A stretch of DNA of 45,528 nucleotides from Metarhizobium sp039808465 (GTDB lineage Bacteria; Pseudomonadota; Alphaproteobacteria; Rhizobiales; Rhizobiaceae): assembly GCA_039808465.1 (NCBI GenBank), contig JBDHTA010000010.1, positions 1 to 45,528 of the forward strand, written 5' to 3'. The notes under the pieces were generated by a model. The model was not told the DNA's origin and did no database searches. It saw nothing but the letters and a program-made list of their open reading frames with translations. The first letter of the stretch is position 1; each line of letters starts with the position of its first letter. Shown here piece after piece: positions 34,300 through 42,368 of the stretch. The position numbers and the translations under genes were made by a program.

Positions 34300-35250
34300 C
34301 TAGCCCCTTGCTTCGCTGAGGATCGCCGCAAGCGTGCGCTCGACGAGATCGATCTTGAAACGGTTCTGCGCGGTCGGGCGGGCATCCGCCATCAGGGCGG
34401 CGGCAGCGGGCTTCGCGCCGTTGACAAGCTCCGCCTCCGCCGCTTCGACGCGCCACGGCTTGTGCGCGACGCCGCCGACGGCGATACGCCCGCCGCCATC
34501 CGGCTGGATGACCGCGCCCACCGAGACGAGCGCAAAGGCATAGGAAGCGCGGTCGCGCACCTTGCGGTAGATCTGCCTGCCTCCGGCGGGCGGCGGCAAC
34601 AGGACGGCGGTGACGATTTCCCCCTGTTCGAGCACGGTTTCGATATGCGGCGTCTCGCCCGGCAGACAGTGAAACCCGGCAATCGGAATGAAGCGCCTGC
34701 CCCCATCGCCTGTCACGGTTTCGACGGTGGCATCCAGCGCGCGCAGAGCAATCGCCATATCGCTGGGATGGGTGGCGATGCAGGCGCCGCTCACACCGAC
34801 CACCGCATGCTGGCGGCTGAAGCCGCCGATGGCCGAACAGCCGCTTCCCGGCTGCCGTTTGTTGCAGGGCTGGCCGGTATCGTAGAAATAGGGACAGCGC
34901 GTCCTCTGGAGAAGATTTCCGGCCGTCGTCGCCCGGTTGCGAAGCTGGCCGGACGCCCCGGCCAGAAGGGCGCGGGACAAGAGGGCATAGTCGCGCCGCA
35001 CCGTTTCATGCGCGGCAAGATCGGTGTTGCGAACCAGGGCGCCGATGCGCAGGCCACCCTCCGGCGTGGCTTCGATCCTGTCCATGCCAAGGCCGTTGAC
35101 ATCGATCAGATGCGACGGCGTTTCGATCTCCAGTTTCATCAGGTCGAGAAGATTGGTGCCGCCCGCGATGAATTTCGCATCGGGATCGGATGCGGCCGCT
35201 GCGACAGCCGCCTCGATGGAGGTGGCGCGCTCATAGTTGAAAGCCCTCAT
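34300..35250 (-). CDS. paoB: Aldehyde oxidoreductase, FAD-binding subunit (PaoB-like)
   Basis: 316 aa. The FAD-binding loop is DAKFIAGGTNLLDLMKLE. The middle carries TRCPYFYDTGQPCNKRQPG plus a further Cys (SGCSAI), the extra [4Fe-4S]-binding insertion that distinguishes PaoB from ordinary xanthine dehydrogenase FAD subunits. The C-terminal CO-dehydrogenase flavoprotein domain (RKVRDRASYAFALVSVGA) is complete. The start overlaps the Fe-S subunit stop (ATGA). It passes electrons from the 2Fe-2S clusters to FAD in the PaoABC heterotrimer. Confidence 0.9.
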   Translation of the reverse strand: MRAFNYERATSIEAAVAAAASDPDAKFIAGGTNLLDLMKLEIETPSHLIDVNGLGMDRIEATPEGGLRIGALVRNTDLAAHETVRRDYALLSRALLAGASGQLRNRATTAGNLLQRTRCPYFYDTGQPCNKRQPGSGCSAIGGFSRQHAVVGVSGACIATHPSDMAIALRALDATVETVTGDGGRRFIPIAGFHCLPGETPHIETVLEQGEIVTAVLLPPPAGGRQIYRKVRDRASYAFALVSVGAVIQPDGGGRIAVGGVAHKPWRVEAAEAELVNGAKPAAAALMADARPTAQNRFKIDLVERTLAAILSEARG

Positions 35251-35765
35251 GCGGTGATCCCCGCGACTTCTGAGATAGCGTCGAGAATATTGGAGTAAGC
35301 GCCGCAGCGACAGAGATTACCGCTCATGCGTTCGCGGATTTCCTCCGGCGTCAGCTTGACCTCGGCGGCCAGATCGCCGGTGACATGGCTTGGAATATTC
35401 GCCCCGATCTCCTCCAGCACGGCGACGGACGAACAGATCTGGCCAGGAGTGCAATAGCCGCACTGGAAACCGTCATGCCTGATGAAAGCGGCCTGCATCG
35501 GATGCAAATTGTCCGGCTGTCCCAGCCCTTCGATGGTGGTGATCGCGTCACCGTCATGCATGACGGCCAGCGTCAGGCAAGAATTGATGCGGCGGCCATC
35601 GGCGATCACCGTGCAGGCGCCGCACTGGCCATGATCGCAACCCTTCTTCGTGCCGGTCAGATGCAGATGCTCGCGCAATGCGTCGAGCAGCGTCGTGCGG
35701 TTGTCGATCTCGAGGTCATGGGATTTCCCGTTGACCGTCAGGGATAGTCTGGAGGTGTGGCTCAT
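35247..35765 (-). CDS. paoA: Aldehyde oxidoreductase, 2Fe-2S subunit (PaoA-like), no Tat signal
   Basis: 172 aa. The plant-type 2Fe-2S domain has cysteines in GCDHGQCGACTVIADG and SCLTLA; the second, helical cluster domain has GFQCGYCTPGQI and NLCRCGAYSNI. The protein begins directly with SRLSLTVNGKSHDLEIDN, so it lacks the long twin-arginine leader that exports E. coli PaoABC; the complex here is probably cytoplasmic. It is the first gene of a five-gene operon running down to 30556. The AGGAAA ribosome site and a 219-bp divergent upstream region with a repeated TATAGTC element precede it. Confidence 0.92.
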   Translation of the reverse strand: MSHTSRLSLTVNGKSHDLEIDNRTTLLDALREHLHLTGTKKGCDHGQCGACTVIADGRRINSCLTLAVMHDGDAITTIEGLGQPDNLHPMQAAFIRHDGFQCGYCTPGQICSSVAVLEEIGANIPSHVTGDLAAEVKLTPEEIRERMSGNLCRCGAYSNILDAISEVAGITA

Positions 35766-35889
35766 GGCGTTTCCTGCGGCAATCTTGCGCGATCGAGACG
35801 ACCGCTATTGCCGGGATAAGCAAATCCCGCCGGGAAAGTTCCATCATCCGGCGCTGAGCGCTGCGAACACGTATGATCGAGAAAAAATA

Positions 35890-35926
35890 TATAGTCAAAA
35901 CCAAATTTATAGTCGAATATATAAAC
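35890..35926. promoter_or_regulatory. AT-rich operator with repeated TATAGTC, divergent region
   Basis: TATAGTC occurs at 35890-35896 and 35908-35914, spaced 18 bp. The second copy is part of TAGTCGAATATA (35910-35921), identical to 41486-41497. TTTATA and TATAAA flank it as an inverted repeat with 8 bases between. It lies between the divergent paoA-like gene and the gene starting at 35985, and stands out as AT-rich in GC-rich DNA. A site for the nearby TetR regulator is inferred. Confidence 0.55.
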
Positions 35927-35984
35927 GTCGGAACGCCCCGGTCGGGTGATGACTCCGGCATCCGTTCAGCAACAGGAGAAAGAC

Positions 35985-36461
35985 ATGCACGAAAGCCCTC
36001 ACGACCTCGTCGTCCGGACCATCGCAGCAACCCGTTTCCCCTTTCCCGGCCAGACCACATGGCCTGATGGCTACGTCACGAATATCAACGTGCCCGAGCG
36101 CAAGATTTCGATCGAAACGCCGAATGGCGCCCATTTCCCTGACATCGTGATTACCGATCGAACCGGCGCCATCCGCGAGATGGGCGAGGTCGAGATGGAT
36201 ATCAGCGAAGCCGCCCTGCCCTACCTCACCGCCGGTTCGGCGCTGACGGATAACGACACCCCGACCAGGGTGAAGCATTTCTTCGTCTATGTGCCTGCCG
36301 GTCATGAATCCCGCGCGCAAAAACTTCTGGACGACAACGGCATTTCCTATGCAGGGGTGCGCGGCTTCACCATCAGCGATCAGGGCGAGGTCGGCGTCGT
36401 GCCCTTCGTCACCGCCGGCGACGACTACGACCATCAGGTCACGCCGATGACCAAGGTGTAA
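35985..36461 (+). CDS. Uncharacterised protein with PD-(D/E)xK-nuclease-like motif
   Basis: 158 aa from the ATG at 35985 (AACAGGAGAAAGAC). I do not recognise a named family. The middle reads ISIETPNGAHFPDIVITDR, then AIREMGEVEMD, followed by FFVYVPAGHESRAQKLLDDN and RGFTISDQGEVGVVPF. The FPDIV strand, the GEVE strand ten residues later and the later FxxYVP/alpha-helix pair resemble the compact restriction-endonuclease-like fold of small archaeal and bacterial proteins, though Glu replaces the usual Lys in ExK. It is divergent from the paoABC-like operon and shares its operator region, which suggests co-regulation with metabolism rather than defence. It is intact and ends at a convergent hairpin. 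Confidence 0.65.
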   Translation: MHESPHDLVVRTIAATRFPFPGQTTWPDGYVTNINVPERKISIETPNGAHFPDIVITDRTGAIREMGEVEMDISEAALPYLTAGSALTDNDTPTRVKHFFVYVPAGHESRAQKLLDDNGISYAGVRGFTISDQGEVGVVPFVTAGDDYDHQVTPMTKV

Positions 36462-36478
36462 GCGCCGGGAATGCCAAG

Positions 36479-36504
36479 CTGATGCCGGAACGCTCCGGCA
36501 TCAG
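36479..36504. terminator. Convergent hairpin terminator
   Basis: CTGATGCCGGA (36479-36489) pairs with TCCGGCATCAG (36494-36504) around ACGC. It sits between two convergent genes and overlaps the last codons of the minus-strand gene. There is no clear T-tract. Confidence 0.6.
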
Positions 36505-38117
36505 GGTTCGATGAGCGCCCAGGGACTCGGAAAGACCGGAACCGAAACCACGATCAGCACCGGCTTCTGCTCGTCTTTCGCCCAGTTCAGGGCGTCGGCA
36601 AAACCGGCCGCATCCTGCGCCAGACGGCATTGCACGCCGAAACTTTCGGCAAAACGCTGAAAATCCGGATTGGTCAGATCGGTGGCGATCACCTTGCCGC
36701 CATGCAGGGTGCGCTGCATGCGCTGCACATTGCCGAAAGCGCCATCGACGAAGACGACGCCGATGGCGGCGATGCCGTGATGCGCGGCGGTGGCGATCTC
36801 GTTGCCGGTGAACAGAAAGCCGCCATCGCCGCACAGCGCCACGACCGTCTTGTCCGGATTAGCCGATTTCGCCCCCAGCGCCGTCGCATAGGCAAAACCC
36901 AGCGTGCCCTGATAACCCGGCGTCAGAAGCCGCCGCGGCCTTGCGACGGCGAAGCGATCCGCCGCGACATAGCCGATCTGGGTGTAATCGGCGACGACGA
37001 TGGCATCCTCGCCGAGCGCCGTGTTCAGCGCCCGGATATAGGCCATTTGCGGCGCAAGCTCCGTTTCGAAACGGGCAGCGACAGCCTGCCTGCATTGCGC
37101 GGCGCGTTCGATGCGCGCTTCATTGCGGGCGGGCAGATGCTTTAGCCGCGCCGCGATGCGGTCCAGCGTCAACGGCGCGTCCGCCTCTATGGCGATGGCC
37201 GGGGACGCGCCGATGGCAAAGCGGCGCGGATCGGTATCGATGCGGATGACGCGCTGCTGCGGGCCCAGCCCCCATTCCGCCGGAAACCGGTGAAACCGCG
37301 TGCCCACCGCCAGAATGACATCGCTCCCGGGCCACAATTCCTGCCCTTCGGCCAGAGAGATGGCAAGCGGATGCTGGCTCGGCAGCAGGCCGCGCCCTTG
37401 CAGATGCGTCATGACCGGCGCGCCGAGCCGTTCGGCGATTTCCCGCAGCGCCGCCTCGCCGCCATATGCGCCCGATCCCGCCACGATCAGCGGCGCCCGG
37501 GCGCTGGCAAGCATTTCGGCGGCATCGGCAACGGCCTTCCTTTCCGGCTCGGGCAGAACCGGGGGCGCCGCCTTGACGGCAGGCGGCATATGCGCGCCGT
37601 TCTTCAGCACGTCGGCGGGAAGCTCCACCGCCACGGGCGCGATGCCCGCCGCCAGTTTGGCGAAGGCGGTTTCCATCAGGGCCGGAACCTCCTCCGGCGT
37701 GCGGGCAATGCCGTGCCAGCGGGTCAGGCCCGCCACGATGGCGGTCTGGTCCGGCAGTTCGTGCAGCTCGCCGCCGCCGATGCCGATGGCCTTGCTGTCG
37801 ATCTGGCCGATCAGCGCCAGCACCGGCGCATGCACGGCGTAGGCGGTGGAAAGCGCCGCGGTGGTGTTGAGAAAGCCCGGACCGGGCACGCAGGCATAGA
37901 CGCCGGGCGTGCCCGTCGATTGCGCATGGCCGAGCGCCATATAGGCAACGCCCTGCTCATGGCGGGCATTGACGATGCGCAGCCAGCCGGCCGCGCCATG
38001 CAGCGCGTTGAAGAGGTGATCGAGCTGAATGCCGGGAAGGCCGTAAAGCGTCGTGACACCATTGGCTTTCAGCGCGGCGACCACGGCCTCGCCGCCGGTC
38101 ATGAAAATCCTGTCCAT
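36501..38117 (-). CDS. Thiamine-diphosphate-dependent enzyme (acetolactate synthase/benzoylformate decarboxylase-like)
   Basis: 538 aa. The three ThDP-enzyme domains are visible: N-terminal pyrimidine-binding domain with catalytic Glu54 in VNARHEQGVAYMALGHAQ, a central Rossmann domain, and the C-terminal diphosphate-binding motif VVALCGDGGFLFTGNEIATA running to DGAFGN. The family decarboxylates or carboligates 2-keto acids. The sequence is not a housekeeping IlvB type and has no small-subunit partner nearby, so a catabolic 2-keto-acid decarboxylase or lyase is likely. It follows the nitroreductase gene by 2 bases in a four-gene operon, as its last enzyme. Confidence 0.87.
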   Translation of the reverse strand: MDRIFMTGGEAVVAALKANGVTTLYGLPGIQLDHLFNALHGAAGWLRIVNARHEQGVAYMALGHAQSTGTPGVYACVPGPGFLNTTAALSTAYAVHAPVLALIGQIDSKAIGIGGGELHELPDQTAIVAGLTRWHGIARTPEEVPALMETAFAKLAAGIAPVAVELPADVLKNGAHMPPAVKAAPPVLPEPERKAVADAAEMLASARAPLIVAGSGAYGGEAALREIAERLGAPVMTHLQGRGLLPSQHPLAISLAEGQELWPGSDVILAVGTRFHRFPAEWGLGPQQRVIRIDTDPRRFAIGASPAIAIEADAPLTLDRIAARLKHLPARNEARIERAAQCRQAVAARFETELAPQMAYIRALNTALGEDAIVVADYTQIGYVAADRFAVARPRRLLTPGYQGTLGFAYATALGAKSANPDKTVVALCGDGGFLFTGNEIATAAHHGIAAIGVVFVDGAFGNVQRMQRTLHGGKVIATDLTNPDFQRFAESFGVQCRLAQDAAGFADALNWAKDEQKPVLIVVSVPVFPSPWALIEP

Positions 38118-38119
38118 GC

Positions 38120-38800
38120 TTACATCGTCTCGCTTTCGGCCAGCGGATCGTCCCGCTCGGTGCGGATGAAATTTTCGGGATGATCGGGATCGGCATAGCC
38201 AATGGCAACGCCGCAGACCAGCATCAGGTCATCCGGCAAGCCCATGAAGCGATTGACCGTTTCGCCATACATCGCCCAGTCGGCCTGCGGGCAGGCGGCA
38301 AGCCCGGCCTCTTCCAGCAACAGCAGCAGCGACTGGAGATAGATGCCGAGATCGAGCCACTGGAAGGGCGTCGCATTGCGGTCGAGAAACAGGAAGATGC
38401 CGGAGGGCGCGCCGAAGAAGCGGAAGTTCAGGAGGTTCCAGCGGCGGCGCGCCTCGGCGTCGTTGCGGTCAATGCCGAGCGCGCCGTAGAGAATTTCGCC
38501 ATTGCGGTGCCGCCGCCGCTTCTGCGCATGCGTCAGTTCGCCGGGATAGAAGAAGGAGAGCATCGGTTCGCCCTCGGGCGCTTCCTCGATGCGCCGGTCC
38601 ATGACGCGCTTGAAATCCTCCATGGCCTGTCCATCGATCAGGCGCACATGCCATGGCTGGAGATTGCCGCCGGAGGGCGCCCGCGCCGCCTGCCGCACGA
38701 TCCCCTGCACAAGATCACGCGGCACCGGCCTGTCGAGAAAGGCGCGGACGGAGCGGCGGTTTTCCAGAGCATCGGCCACAGAAAGGCCGCGAGCGCTCAT
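38120..38800 (-). CDS. Nitroreductase-family FMN oxidoreductase
   Basis: 226 aa from the ATG at 38800, overlapping the peptidase stop (ATGA). The N-terminal FMN-binding ENRRSVRAFLDRPVPRD and RQAARAPSGGNLQPWHVRL and the C-terminal LLLLLEEAGLAACPQADW with GVAIGYADPDHPEN are diagnostic. The family reduces nitro groups, quinones, enones or flavins, or performs dehydrogenation, using NAD(P)H. An internal stretch rich in Arg and His (HAQKRRRHRNG) is a typical lid insertion. Its place in the middle of a hydrolase/amidinotransferase operon is unusual and suggests a specific step rather than general detoxification. Confidence 0.9.
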   Translation of the reverse strand: MSARGLSVADALENRRSVRAFLDRPVPRDLVQGIVRQAARAPSGGNLQPWHVRLIDGQAMEDFKRVMDRRIEEAPEGEPMLSFFYPGELTHAQKRRRHRNGEILYGALGIDRNDAEARRRWNLLNFRFFGAPSGIFLFLDRNATPFQWLDLGIYLQSLLLLLEEAGLAACPQADWAMYGETVNRFMGLPDDLMLVCGVAIGYADPDHPENFIRTERDDPLAESETM

Positions 38801-40392
38801 GGAACGCTCCATTCGCGCCCGCGCGGCGTTTCGACATATTCCGGCCAGCGGTAGCCGATGGGCGCTTCGAAATCGGCGGGCAGCAGCGGCGCCACCCATT
38901 TCGAGCCGCCAACGCCGCCGCCGGTGCGCTCGCGGAACTCGGCCTGAATGTCGGCCAGCGCCTCGGGCCTGGTCATCAGGTCGAGGATGGTGGTGGAGAT
39001 CACTTGAGCCGCCTTGCTCCACATCGTGTCGATGCAGGCCGGAACCCCGCCCATCGCGTTGCGCGTCCATTCATGGTAGCGGTAGCCGGATCCCTCCGGC
39101 GCGCGCAGCGTCGGGCGGGCGACATAGAGGCGAACCGTCGGCGCGTGCCAGGTGTAATCGACGTAATCATCCGCCGCATAGTTCAACTGCCATGCCGGAA
39201 GCTGCTGACGGAAGGCCTCCTCCGCCTCCCATGGCGGCGTCATCTTCTCCATGCCTTCGAGGAAGGGCTCGTCCATCGGTTCGAGATCGAGGGATTTCTG
39301 GATATCGCGAGCGAAATCCTTGGCCTCTTGCGACCATTGCGGCGGTCCCAGCCGTTCGAAATTGCCGTAGGTGAGCGCCGAAAACGCCTTGTTCGGCAGA
39401 CCGGCGCGGGTGCGGGTGATCCACGCCTTCTCAACCCGGCAATGGGTCATGGCCGCGATATGGTCGGCGTTGCGGTCGAGCACGTCGAACACCGCCTCGC
39501 ACATGGCAAGCGTCGGCGCGCGGAAGGAATACTGGATCTGGCCCATGCCGGGGGCGATGTTGTCGGCCGTCGCCTGTCCCGCCACCGGAATGAATTCGTT
39601 CAGCGTCCAGCTTCCGCTATGCGGCAGCATGGATTCCTTCATCATCTTCGAATTGGTGTACATCATGCACACCGCGTCGATGGCGCCCGGCGCGCGCGCC
39701 ATGGCGTGGACATGGGTGACGTTGCCGCCCGACGCCTCGTTCTGCCATGTATGCGGATCGTCGCAATGGAAGGTGTAGATGCGGCTCCAGTAGGGCGCGC
39801 TGGTGGTTTCCCAGAAGCAGCCGTTGGTGAGCGCCGGGAAGGAATGCGGGTGAAAGCTGAAGGCCGCATCCAGCCCGTCGTAATAGCCGTGGGCGGCATG
39901 CACGGGCTTCGAGCCGCACATCTTCTCGGCGGGCTCGCCGAAATAGACCAGCGTGCCGGTGATCCCGTCGCGCTCCATCGCGTGCTTGGCCGCCAGGAAC
40001 CCGGCAAAGGAGCCGATGCCGAGCGCCGAATGCGGATCGGTATGGCCCGCCGCGCGCGGGCTGCTGTCCGGCCGCGGCGCGCGATAGGGAACCGGCGCCT
40101 GCGTCTGGCCCGGCACCGCGTCATATTCGGCGTAACCGGCAATGACCGGCCCCGGCCCGTTCGACCAGCGGGCGCGGAAAGCGGTCGGCATGCCCGCCGT
40201 GCCGCGCTCGACGGTAAAGCCTTCGGCCTCCAGCCGGTCGGCATACCATTTCGAGGAGCGGTATTCGCGCCAGGACGGCTCGTGCAGGTTCCAGATCGTC
40301 ATGTGATCTTCGGAAAACGCGGCATGGCGCTCCGCCAGATAATCGAGCGCCGCCTGCTGCGCGGGCGACCAGCCGTTTTCGGTGTCGCTCAT
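38797..40392 (-). CDS. M20-family metallo-amidohydrolase (AbgB-like)
   Basis: 531 aa from the ATG at 40392, two bases after the upstream stop. It has the M20 layout of p-aminobenzoyl-glutamate hydrolase: VIAGYAEYDAVPGQ with a metal-binding Asp, AAGHTDPHSALGIGSFAG, YFGEPAEKMCGSKPVHAAHG with the Glu pair region, and FHPHSFP. A dimerisation domain follows (about 210-330). It differs from canonical AbgB by having GHTDPH in place of GHGCGH and EK in place of EE, so the metal site may be altered. The family also includes 5-nitroanthranilate aminohydrolase, notable next to a nitroreductase, but this is only a lead. It would hydrolyse an amide, amidine or aromatic amine. Confidence 0.85.
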   Translation of the reverse strand: MSDTENGWSPAQQAALDYLAERHAAFSEDHMTIWNLHEPSWREYRSSKWYADRLEAEGFTVERGTAGMPTAFRARWSNGPGPVIAGYAEYDAVPGQTQAPVPYRAPRPDSSPRAAGHTDPHSALGIGSFAGFLAAKHAMERDGITGTLVYFGEPAEKMCGSKPVHAAHGYYDGLDAAFSFHPHSFPALTNGCFWETTSAPYWSRIYTFHCDDPHTWQNEASGGNVTHVHAMARAPGAIDAVCMMYTNSKMMKESMLPHSGSWTLNEFIPVAGQATADNIAPGMGQIQYSFRAPTLAMCEAVFDVLDRNADHIAAMTHCRVEKAWITRTRAGLPNKAFSALTYGNFERLGPPQWSQEAKDFARDIQKSLDLEPMDEPFLEGMEKMTPPWEAEEAFRQQLPAWQLNYAADDYVDYTWHAPTVRLYVARPTLRAPEGSGYRYHEWTRNAMGGVPACIDTMWSKAAQVISTTILDLMTRPEALADIQAEFRERTGGGVGGSKWVAPLLPADFEAPIGYRWPEYVETPRGREWSVP

Positions 40393-40394
40393 GG

Positions 40395-41399
40395 TCACAC
40401 CTCGTCGCGGATCAGCGGCGCGGTCGAGCAATGCAGCCCGCCGCCGCCCATGATCACCTTGTCATAGGGAACGGTAATGACCTCGACGCCATGCGAGAGC
40501 AGACGCTCATGCGTGTGATCCGACACGCCCTCGGGCATCATCATCCGTCCCGGCGCGATGGCGAGCGAGTTGATGATCGCGCCGTCGTCCTCGTGATGCA
40601 GTTCGATCAGGTGGATGCCGAGTTCCTTCAGCCGCTCGATGAACCAGTAGGGCAGCAGCGTGAAATTGGCGATAGCGAGGTCGGGGGCGATCATCACGAA
40701 CAGCCCGTCGATATGCAGGCGGTAGCCGGTCAGCGGCACCTTGATCAGCTCGACGCCCTGCGAGCGCAGCACTTCCTCGATCTGGCGCGCACCCTCGTCG
40801 TTGACGCGCGAGGACACGCCGATGGCGGCGGTTCTGCTGTTCAGCCAGCAGAAGCTGCCGCCTTCGGCGATCCCGGTTCCCGAAACGGTGCGCAGGATGG
40901 GGCAGCCGATCCCGGCCAGCGTGCGGGTGGCCGGAAGCTCCTCGCCACGGCGGATGCGCGGACCCAGCCGCATCACGATGGCGCCGCCATCGACGGCGGC
41001 CACCACGTCGCGGGTGTAGCAGGTCTTCATGCGGCCGGGCGCGGCCTTGTCGATGAACACCACCTCGACGCCCTCAGCCCTGAGTGCGGCGACATAACCG
41101 TCATGCTGCGCCTGCATCGCCGCCAGATCCGGGGCCTCGTCGCCGCGCCAGTACCATCCCGCCTGAATGTCGCCGAAAGCATTGTTGTCGAGCCGTTTGG
41201 AGGTGTCCACGATGTTCACCTCTTCGCCCGGACGGTGCATCAGCACGGTGCGCAGGCGGCCGACATCGTTATTGCATCCCCATTTGCGGCCCCACCATCG
41301 GTTCTGCTGGTCCGCATCCTCGAAGGCAGGCTCCGCCTCGGACGGGAAATCCTTGATCAGCTTGTTGTAGCGCCATTCGCTTTCGGTAATCGCACCCAT
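40395..41399 (-). CDS. Amidinotransferase/arginine-deiminase-fold hydrolase (GME superfamily)
   Basis: 334 aa. It keeps the guanidino-modifying triad: Asp131 (CYTRDV), Glu179 with GIAEGGSF, His229 and Asp231 (LHIDGLF), and the nucleophilic Cys324 (GGGGLHCST). Members hydrolyse or transfer the amidino group of arginine, methylarginines, succinylarginine and related compounds. The length and N-terminus (EWRYNKLIKDFPSE, then WGCNNDVGRLRTVLMHRPG) match a branch annotated only as amidinotransferase or dimethylarginine dimethylaminohydrolase-like. It is the first gene of a four-gene operon, 86 bases downstream of the shared AT-rich operator. The substrate is probably a guanidino or N-heterocyclic compound. 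Confidence 0.87.
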   Translation of the reverse strand: MGAITESEWRYNKLIKDFPSEAEPAFEDADQQNRWWGRKWGCNNDVGRLRTVLMHRPGEEVNIVDTSKRLDNNAFGDIQAGWYWRGDEAPDLAAMQAQHDGYVAALRAEGVEVVFIDKAAPGRMKTCYTRDVVAAVDGGAIVMRLGPRIRRGEELPATRTLAGIGCPILRTVSGTGIAEGGSFCWLNSRTAAIGVSSRVNDEGARQIEEVLRSQGVELIKVPLTGYRLHIDGLFVMIAPDLAIANFTLLPYWFIERLKELGIHLIELHHEDDGAIINSLAIAPGRMMMPEGVSDHTHERLLSHGVEVITVPYDKVIMGGGGLHCSTAPLIRDEV

Positions 41400-41485
41400 T
41401 GCATCCCCACTTGTCCTGATCTGCCGGCTGCGTCGCGGCCGGGGACAAGCTTAGGAAACGATTTCGGGAGTTGCAACCAAAATTG

Positions 41486-41506
41486 TAGTCGAATATAAAT
41501 TTATAG
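41486..41506 (-). promoter_or_regulatory. AT-rich operator shared with the paoABC-like operon
   Basis: TAGTCGAATATA (41486-41497) is identical to 35910-35921. It lies in an imperfect inverted repeat: AAATTGTA to the left and TATAAATTT to the right. A TTATAG half-site follows at 41501-41506. It is 87 bp upstream of the amidinotransferase-like gene start. TetR dimers commonly bind such AT-rich inverted repeats. Confidence 0.6.
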
Positions 41507-41526
41507 CGGTTACGAATTTCCGCGCT

Positions 41527-42153
41527 TCATGATCGCACCAGCACGGCCGACATGATGAGCCGGATATGCCGCTCGCCCCGCTCCAGCATGCCATTCACGG
41601 TGCTGTTGTCACCCGCAACGAAATTGCTGAAATGGGCGGTGGTCACGTCGACGATCACCTCCGACAGCAGGAAAGGATCGGCATCGGCGAGGATCCTGCC
41701 GCGCTGCTGGTAGATGCGGAACATGCGGATATATTGCCGCCGGATCAGCGTGTTGAGGCGCGCTCCGGTGCGGCTGGCCGGTCCCGTCGGCTCGATGAAC
41801 TGCGCCGACATGATGACGCGCCAGCAATCCCGCGACATATGCCGCATGGCCTGATCGGCCAGCAACCGCTCGAAGGCGAGAATACCCTGAACCGGATCCT
41901 CCGGCAGATCGCGCATCAGCCTGCGCCGCTCCGGCAGGGCCGCGTGAACGTGGCGCAGCGCCAGCTCCATCAAAAGGTTCGGCTTGGTGGTGAAATAGTT
42001 GTAGACCGTGGCGGGCGCGACGGAAGCGCGCTCGGCGATGGCCTCGATCCGCGTGCCTTCGTAGCCGCACTGGTTGAACAGGCTTTGCGCCGCGCTCAGA
42101 ACCTGCTCGGCCCGCTGCTTCTTGTGTTTTTCCCTCAGCCCGATGCGAGCCAT
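41527..42153 (-). CDS. TetR-family transcriptional regulator
   Basis: 208 aa from the ATG at 42153, which follows GGAGGACACCAGG; an ATG at 42168 is the alternative. The N-terminal HTH (AEQVLSAAQSLFNQCGYEGT, RIEAIAERASVAPATVYNYF, TTKPNLLMELALRH) is classic, followed by an alpha-helical ligand domain of ordinary length. It lies between the amidinotransferase operon and the divergent deacetylase/transporter genes. AT-rich elements upstream of it, upstream of the amidinotransferase gene and upstream of the paoABC-like operon suggest it represses all three. The inducer is unknown. Confidence 0.92.
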   Translation of the reverse strand: MARIGLREKHKKQRAEQVLSAAQSLFNQCGYEGTRIEAIAERASVAPATVYNYFTTKPNLLMELALRHVHAALPERRRLMRDLPEDPVQGILAFERLLADQAMRHMSRDCWRVIMSAQFIEPTGPASRTGARLNTLIRRQYIRMFRIYQQRGRILADADPFLLSEVIVDVTTAHFSNFVAGDNSTVNGMLERGERHIRLIMSAVLVRS

Positions 42154-42214
42154 CCTGGTGTCCTCCATCTGCCGTTGCCGTGGCGCGAAGCGCGTCGGCA
42201 ATCACGGTAATTAT

Positions 42215-42263
42215 ATTTAGCTCTAAATTTATCGTTGACACAAAACAACAGCTACCTTTAGGC
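42215..42263 (+). promoter_or_regulatory. Divergent promoter with AT-rich inverted repeat
   Basis: ATTTAG (42215-42220) and CTAAAT (42223-42228) form an inverted repeat with 2 bases between. TTGACA (42235-42240) is a perfect -35 pointing at the deacetylase gene, with a weak -10 near 42257. A regulator bound at the repeat would lie next to the -35 and also over the region driving the TetR gene in the other direction. Confidence 0.5.
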
Positions 42264-42368
42264 TTGCTTCTACCGGTTCATCAACCCTTATCCTGCCATT
42301 TTCAGCAGGACAACACGTTAAAAGTGAATCGGTTTTGCCGCGTTCATCCATCCAGACGAGGAGCCGGA

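Noticed and set aside
32929..35298. 789-codon plus-strand frame
   Set aside because: Runs antisense across the paoB- and paoC-like genes, which have clear motifs and coupled starts; composition is typical of a shadow frame.
38653..40467. 604-codon plus-strand frame
   Set aside because: Antisense of the M20 hydrolase gene; Arg/His/Gly-rich with no family signature.
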